Source of the DNA: Desulforamulus ruminis DSM 2154
GTDB lineage: Bacteria; Bacillota; Desulfotomaculia; Desulfotomaculales; Desulfotomaculaceae
Assembly: GCF_000215085.1 (NCBI RefSeq)
Contig: NC_015589.1
Location: 1,984,001-2,048,000, forward strand
DNA length: 64,000 nucleotides
Reading direction: 5' to 3'
Positions within the stretch are counted from its first letter, which is position 1. Each line of letters opens with the position of its first letter. Shown piece by piece: positions 59,673-64,000 of this stretch. The position numbers were made by a program, and so were the translations under genes. The notes beneath the pieces were generated by a model. That model did no database searches and was not told the origin of the DNA. It saw only the letters and a program-made list of their open reading frames with translations.

Positions 59673-60993
59673 CGATGAAGAAAGGATGTGCTGGGCCCTG
59701 GAAAGAGCACTAAGTCATGAAGGCTATCAAGTGCTTACGGCCACCTGGGGACAGCAGGGGATTAACCTGGCTCAGGAAGCAGAACCTTCCATGGTCATAT
59801 TGGATTTAAAGATGCCGGACATTGACGGCATTGAGGTATTAAAAAGAATTAAGGGCATTCATCCGGATATTCCCGTCATCATGATTACGGCTCACGGAAC
59901 CATTGAAACCGCCATTGAGGCCATGAAGATCGGAGCCACCGACTATATTACCAAGCCCTTTAAACTGGACGAGCTAAAAGTTCAGGTGAAGCAAGCCCTG
60001 CATCTTTCCAATCTGGAAACCCAGGTTCATTTTTTGCGTCAGGAATTGAGCGAAAAATATGGCAAAATGATCGGGCAGAGTGAATCCATGAAAGAAGTGT
60101 CCCTATTAATCCACCAGGTGGCTAAAACCAACGCCACCGTTCTGGTTACCGGGGAAAGTGGGACCGGTAAGGAAGTGGCTGCTGTTGAAATACACAAAGC
60201 CAGTAACCGGGCGGATAAGCCCTTTGTGGCCGTAAACTGTGCCGCTTTGCCGGAACAACTTTTAGAAAGCGAACTTTTCGGTCATGAAAAGGGGGCTTTT
60301 ACCGGCGCCTCCGGTAAAAAGAAAGGCCGTTTTGAGATTGCGGATAAAGGAACCCTTTTCCTGGATGAAATTGGGGAAATGCCCATCAGCATGCAGGTAA
60401 AGCTGCTGCGGGTTTTACAGGAAAGATGTTTTGAAAGGCTGGGTGGTACCGAAACCATCCAAGTGGATGTACGGGTTATCGCCGCCACCAACTCGGAATT
60501 ATCCTCTGCCATTACCAAAGGAACCTTCCGGGAAGATCTGTATTACCGGCTGAATGTCATGCGCATCAGCCTGCCGCCCCTGCGATCCCGCAAGGAAGAC
60601 ATCCCTCTATTGGTTAACCACTTTCTGGGTAAGTTTGACCCTTCCCGTACCAAAAAGATTTCCCCTGAAGCCATGAAGATTCTAACGCGCTACAACTGGC
60701 CCGGCAATATACGGGAACTGCAAAATGCCATTGAAAGGGCCATGATTGTTTGCCAGAGTACAGAAATTCAGCCGGTTCATCTGCCCAGAGAATTATTAGA
60801 TGCACTGAAAGAAAACACAACGCCTATCTTGAATCTTCCGGAGAACGGTTTCTCTCTGGAAGAACTGGAGAAATATCTGATCATAAAGGCTTTGGAAAAG
60901 CATAACTACAATCAGACAAGGGCCGCCAAATACCTAGGCATTTCACGTCCTACGCTGCTTTACCGCATGCAAAAGTACGGTATCAAATTATAA
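59647..60993 (+). CDS. NtrC-type sigma54-dependent response regulator
   Basis: 448 aa. Receiver with ILVIDDEERMCWAL, phospho-Asp in MVILDLKMPDIDG and Lys in YITKPFKLDE. AAA+ domain with VTGESGTGKEVAAVEI, GAFTGA and GTLFLDEIGEM, then NWPGNIRELQNAIERAM and a Fis-type HTH NYNQTRAAKYLGISRPTLLYR. TTG 59647 lies 9 nt after AGGAG; GTG 59638 is also in frame. It should act on the sigma54 promoter at 57866-57881 through the dyad at 57923-57960. Confidence 0.92.
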   Translation: MIPRILVIDDEERMCWALERALSHEGYQVLTATWGQQGINLAQEAEPSMVILDLKMPDIDGIEVLKRIKGIHPDIPVIMITAHGTIETAIEAMKIGATDYITKPFKLDELKVQVKQALHLSNLETQVHFLRQELSEKYGKMIGQSESMKEVSLLIHQVAKTNATVLVTGESGTGKEVAAVEIHKASNRADKPFVAVNCAALPEQLLESELFGHEKGAFTGASGKKKGRFEIADKGTLFLDEIGEMPISMQVKLLRVLQERCFERLGGTETIQVDVRVIAATNSELSSAITKGTFREDLYYRLNVMRISLPPLRSRKEDIPLLVNHFLGKFDPSRTKKISPEAMKILTRYNWPGNIRELQNAIERAMIVCQSTEIQPVHLPRELLDALKENTTPILNLPENGFSLEELEKYLIIKALEKHNYNQTRAAKYLGISRPTLLYRMQKYGIKL

Positions 60994-61051
60994 GCGGCTT
61001 CTGAGAGGTTAGAGGAGGGAGGGGAGGCATTAAGAGGGGGAATATAAGCTT

Positions 61052-61102
61052 AGGCAAACACTTGCTTTTAGGCTGAGGATTGATAAAAGCAGGTGCTTGC
61101 CT
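61052..61102. repeat. Long imperfect inverted repeat between convergent genes
   Basis: AGGCAAACACTTGCTTTT pairs with AAAAGCAGGTGCTTGCCT with two mismatches around a 15-bp loop. No T-tract on either strand. Lies between the NtrC-type and FapA-type genes and may slow or stop convergent transcription. Confidence 0.5.
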
Positions 61103-61120
61103 GAAGTTTGAGGACCACGT

Positions 61121-62956
61121 TTACTCGTTTCCCACATGAATATATCCTTCCGTATCCAATTTCACTACAATATTGTCCATATTTTTCTCTAATATCCTTG
61201 ACATTTTTCCAACCTGCAGTGTAATCCCGTCAAAGGCCTTATTAATTTTAATTTTCTTTTCCTTGGGAACGATGACCGTGGTTTTAGCCCCTAACTCTGA
61301 ACCTACCTCATTAATAAAAACATCATCCTGGGCCTGAATGGTTCCGCCACGGGCAACGCCGGTTATTTTCACATTGCCGTCTGCTTGAATAACGGTGTTA
61401 AAACAGCCCGGTCCTTTTACCAGAATGTCTCCGGAGCTTTTGATCATTGAATTAAGAGCAACATTGATGGTAACCACACTGCGGTTTTTTGTAAGTCCAT
61501 CGCTATAATAAAGGAACGAAGTCAGGTCGCTGATAACATCCTGAAAATCTTTGGCTGTTTTAAACTGCAGTAAATTAATCCCCGTGAGACTGCTAACAAC
61601 CCTCAACAAGGTAGCTTCATAACTCCCCAGGAGTTTCATATCCACTTCTTTAAATTTCTTTTGGATTTTTTCCAGTAGACCATTAAAGGAGGTAAAACGT
61701 TTTTCTATTAATAAGGCCAATACATTGCCAAAGAGAACCTTGGAATTGGGTGGAAGTTTTTCCAGCATCAATGTAGCGGAAGTATAAAGGGCATCCAAGG
61801 TTTTTAATAATTCATTGAGCAGAGGGTTTATGGTATTGCAAAGAACATTAAAACCACCACTTACAATTTCGGCATTCACAATATTCCCACCAACGGTTAC
61901 ATTGCCACCGGCGGTAATTTTGCATTTTGTTAAAATACCCGAAACCGCAATATTCCCGCTGGCACTAACGCTCATGCCGTTTTCAACGGAGCCTTGAATA
62001 TTTATATCGCCTTTAAAACGAATATTCCCTGTTTTTACATTCACATCTCCGGGAATGTTTAAAACCGGTTCAACAGACAAATACCAGTTGCCGGAGGTCT
62101 TTTGAAGCTTAGGCAGGCCCTCAATGGCAGCCACTGCCCTTAAGCCGTCCTCAACAATATCTACCCCGGACCCCGAAAGGAGATGAATGGTTTTAGGCTC
62201 CCTGGATTCAGCCACCTCATTGGTCACGGTTTTTCCTGGAGCTCCTTTTTGACCCACAACTCTTTTAGCCAGTGTTTCTCCCGCAGAAACGGAAGGAATA
62301 GAGCGTTGTTCTTTAAAGTCTATGATACCGGATACATTTTCCTCAAAAGAGCTGTCTTTATTTTCTTTAAAGAAAACCTCAATATAATCATCGATTGAAT
62401 CGCCCGGCGGGGTTCCTTTGGCAACAGGAATTAAACCCTCTTTGAGTGACTTCACCAAATCGGCAATAGCATCTGTATCAACACCATAAATTACATTGCT
62501 TTGATTTAGCAAATTAGTCAAAGACTGAACCGTTCCGGGAGGAATAATCTCTTTGATGGCTTCAGCTTTTAGCCGTAAGTTAGAGGAAGGTTGGCAGCTT
62601 TCCAGCCGATAGGTATTGATACACTCTAATTTAACTTCTAAAAAGGCAGACATTTTGTCAGGAGAAATAATGACTCTGGTAGAGCCGGGATCCGTATGAG
62701 ACAGTGGAACGATTTCAATGACATCCTCCTGGGAGATTTCTGTTGTTTCGTTAATGGGATTCCCGTTAACCAGTACCTGAGCCTCCGGACAGCCCGTAAT
62801 GGTGGCTTTGGGCTCATTTCCTTGAGGATTTTTGACATAAATCTGACCGTCCGACACCCAAGCTGCCCCTCTGGTTGAACCCTTCGACTCATCGATATTG
62901 GGGGGTGAGGCTAAATTCATGTTATTAACTTCGTTTTCGCTTTGGCCCACCAACAA
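61121..62956 (-). CDS. FapA/DUF342-family polymerising protein
   Basis: 611 aa. The N-terminal part has a short beta domain (GAAWVSDGQIYVKNPQGNEPK). The centre is a right-handed beta-helix with GDVNVKTGNIRFKGDINIQG and ASGNIAVSGILTKCKITAGGNV, typical FapA repeats. A helical insertion (LLNELLKTLDALY...) is followed by more beta-helix ending in GYIHVGNE. TTG start with GGGGG upstream. Such proteins form curved polymers or scaffold cell-surface or division structures; the exact role here is unknown. Confidence 0.8.
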   Translation of the reverse strand: MLVGQSENEVNNMNLASPPNIDESKGSTRGAAWVSDGQIYVKNPQGNEPKATITGCPEAQVLVNGNPINETTEISQEDVIEIVPLSHTDPGSTRVIISPDKMSAFLEVKLECINTYRLESCQPSSNLRLKAEAIKEIIPPGTVQSLTNLLNQSNVIYGVDTDAIADLVKSLKEGLIPVAKGTPPGDSIDDYIEVFFKENKDSSFEENVSGIIDFKEQRSIPSVSAGETLAKRVVGQKGAPGKTVTNEVAESREPKTIHLLSGSGVDIVEDGLRAVAAIEGLPKLQKTSGNWYLSVEPVLNIPGDVNVKTGNIRFKGDINIQGSVENGMSVSASGNIAVSGILTKCKITAGGNVTVGGNIVNAEIVSGGFNVLCNTINPLLNELLKTLDALYTSATLMLEKLPPNSKVLFGNVLALLIEKRFTSFNGLLEKIQKKFKEVDMKLLGSYEATLLRVVSSLTGINLLQFKTAKDFQDVISDLTSFLYYSDGLTKNRSVVTINVALNSMIKSSGDILVKGPGCFNTVIQADGNVKITGVARGGTIQAQDDVFINEVGSELGAKTTVIVPKEKKIKINKAFDGITLQVGKMSRILEKNMDNIVVKLDTEGYIHVGNE

Positions 62957-63063
62957 TACCCCCTATCTTTTAATATTAAAATATTCTTAACATTCTTTAT
63001 AATAAGATTAAACCTGAAAATACGTTTCACTTCTAGTTTACGTTAGGTATACCAAGAATTAAA

Positions 63064-63097
63064 TAGGAATAAAGTCTTGGAGTATAGGAATAAAGTC
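63064..63097. repeat. Two direct copies of TAGGAATAAAGTC with a 21-bp period
   Basis: TAGGAATAAAGTC at 63064-63076 and again at 63085-63097. AAATAGGA at 63061 and TCCTATTT at 63096 also form inverted arms. Two helical turns apart, upstream of the FapA-type gene: likely operator sites. The remaining 320-bp gap holds only these and a terminator. Confidence 0.55.
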
Positions 63098-63199
63098 CTA
63101 TTTCGACATTCTTTATCAATGATCGCCTGTTAATTATAATTCGGTTTTCTATGAAAAAAATTGACCCTTTGTATACTAAGAAAAAGTTTATATACAAAG

Positions 63200-63230
63200 A
63201 AAAAACCCCGGATATTTTCCAGGGTTTTTT
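63200..63230. terminator. Bidirectional terminator before the substrate-binding regulator gene
   Basis: AAAAAACCC pairs with GGGTTTTTT around CGGATATTTTCCA; T-runs on both strands. Ends the minus-strand gene that follows to the right. Confidence 0.75.
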
Positions 63231-63276
63231 CTCTATTGAACCGGACGCCGGATTTTTATTTCTGTTCATTCCATCG

Positions 63277-64000
63277 TCATACCTCAGCGACCACTTTACC
63301 CGTTTCGGACACGTCGTAATCTCCCAATCCATGCAGTTCCTTTTTAAATTCCTCTGATTGTAAGATCTCCATGGTTGCTTGAATATAGGGTTTGTAAAGA
63401 TCTTCCTTCTTGATGACCAGTTCATAACGTTCCTTTTGCAGAGGAACAAAAGAGACCTCCCGGACCTGCATGGATACTTTTTCATTTCCCATGCCCACAT
63501 CTGCCTCTCCCCGGGCCACGGTACTGGCGATGGCGAGATGGGATAGTTCTTCCATCTCATAACCTCTGATGGAATGTCTAGCAATGTCTAGTAGTCGGAG
63601 TTTTTCATCAAGAAGAACCCTGGTTCCACTGCCTTTTTCACGATTAATGAATGTAATATCCGGCCGGGTTAAGTCCTGCCAGGCAAGAATATTTTTGGGG
63701 TTGCCCTTGGCCACATAGAATCCCTGCATCCGGCAGGCCAGATGGATAATGATTGATTGAATGCCGGGCAGCATGTGACGAACATAAGGGATATTATAAA
63801 CATTGGTATCCCCGTCCCACAAATGAATGGCCGCCAGGTCTGCCTTCTCCTGGTAAAGGGCCAGTAGACCGGGAAAACTCCCGACATTGTGCCTTAAAAC
63901 CTGTATCCCGTTGGCATGACGTTCCAAATGACGGGTTAAAATATCCAGCAGCACATCCTGGCCGCAGATAACAATCCCTCTAGGGCCTAGCGAGGGCTTA
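63277..64000 (-). CDS. Substrate-binding (PBP-like) domain regulator/molybdate-type protein, 5' end outside window
   Basis: The frame is open to the window edge, so the N-terminus is missing. The visible 240 residues begin with SLGPRGIVICGQDVLLDILT and include LALYQEKADLAAIHLWDGDT, DITFINREKGSGTRVLLDE and ASTVARGEADVGMGNEKVSM, the PF12727-type periplasmic-binding fold used by molybdate/tungstate-sensing regulators and MoeA-like proteins. The N-terminus is probably a LysR- or ModE-type HTH. The GTG at 63954 is inside the gene, not its start. Confidence 0.75.
   Translation of the reverse strand, partial: KPSLGPRGIVICGQDVLLDILTRHLERHANGIQVLRHNVGSFPGLLALYQEKADLAAIHLWDGDTNVYNIPYVRHMLPGIQSIIIHLACRMQGFYVAKGNPKNILAWQDLTRPDITFINREKGSGTRVLLDEKLRLLDIARHSIRGYEMEELSHLAIASTVARGEADVGMGNEKVSMQVREVSFVPLQKERYELVIKKEDLYKPYIQATMEILQSEEFKKELHGLGDYDVSETGKVVAEV

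Noticed and set aside
63151-63357. 68-aa plus-strand ORF near the right end
   Set aside because: It runs through the bidirectional terminator and the antisense of the substrate-binding protein gene; no ribosome site.
1-64000. tRNA or rRNA genes
   Set aside because: I saw no cloverleaf with a TTCGAATC-type T loop or rRNA-like stretch in any intergenic region, though a covariance scan was not possible.

Overview
The window looks like chromosome from a spore-forming, anaerobic, low-to-mid GC Firmicute of the Desulfotomaculum/Desulforamulus (Peptococcaceae) type. The evidence is the order miaB - ymcA/ylbF-like - mutS - mutL - miaA - hfq - spoVK - ynbB-like, a YhcN-type spore lipoprotein, a LexA gene with a Gram-positive SOS box, strong AGGAGG ribosome sites with frequent TTG/GTG starts, and several sulfur-anion exporter families. 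The genus is inferred from gene order and protein style only.

Layout. 1-2.1 kb: end of a nucleotide-sugar (CDP-glucose) operon. 2.2-5.8 kb: acyl-CoA synthetase and a ThDP enzyme, with a tiny hydrophobic protein between them. 5.9-7.1 kb: a 43-aa peptide, a glutaredoxin/ferredoxin-thioredoxin-reductase pair and a holin-like toxin ORF on the other strand. 7.2-21.3 kb: tRNA modification and DNA repair block, interrupted by a hydantoinase-like/HDAC-like pair. 21.5-25.6 kb: spore lipoprotein, thiM behind a structured leader, an AtuA/DUF4387 pair and a Cys-rich MerR regulator. 25.7-29.6 kb: a compact operon of DUF5320, DUF134, NifU-like scaffold, two NifX-like proteins and two ferredoxin-MinD ATPases, resembling the Mo/Cu 'orange protein' (ORP) systems. 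29.8-39.5 kb: lexA, a PAS-sigma54 activator, then C4-dicarboxylate metabolism (two-subunit fumarase, PEP carboxykinase, succinate dehydrogenase/fumarate reductase, malate dehydrogenase). 39.7-41.9 kb: PhoB-like regulator with a Pho-box-like array, then a YeiH-family exporter and mini-protein. 42-47 kb: AT-rich accessory island with palindromes, a secreted protein, an ECF sigma-PadR-FtsW/RodA module and a decayed IS3 element. 47-53 kb: sensor, NarL-type two-component system and a divergent second YeiH-family locus with its own mini-protein. 53-56 kb: universal stress proteins, AbrB transporter and CBS protein. 56-61 kb: a TauE/SafE exporter operon reading left from a near-perfect sigma54 promoter, divergent from a histidine kinase and NtrC-type regulator. 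61-64 kb: FapA/DUF342 protein and a partial molybdate-type substrate-binding regulator.

How it fits together. Two independent sigma54 circuits can be read from sequence: the PAS activator with a promoter before fumarase, and the kinase/NtrC pair with the TauE promoter and an upstream perfect dyad. Both YeiH paralogues are followed by unannotated single-helix proteins (46 and 41 aa), and the TauE gene is preceded by a 76-aa membrane protein, so small membrane partners recur beside exporters. All functional calls come from motif recognition and context; no database search was possible.
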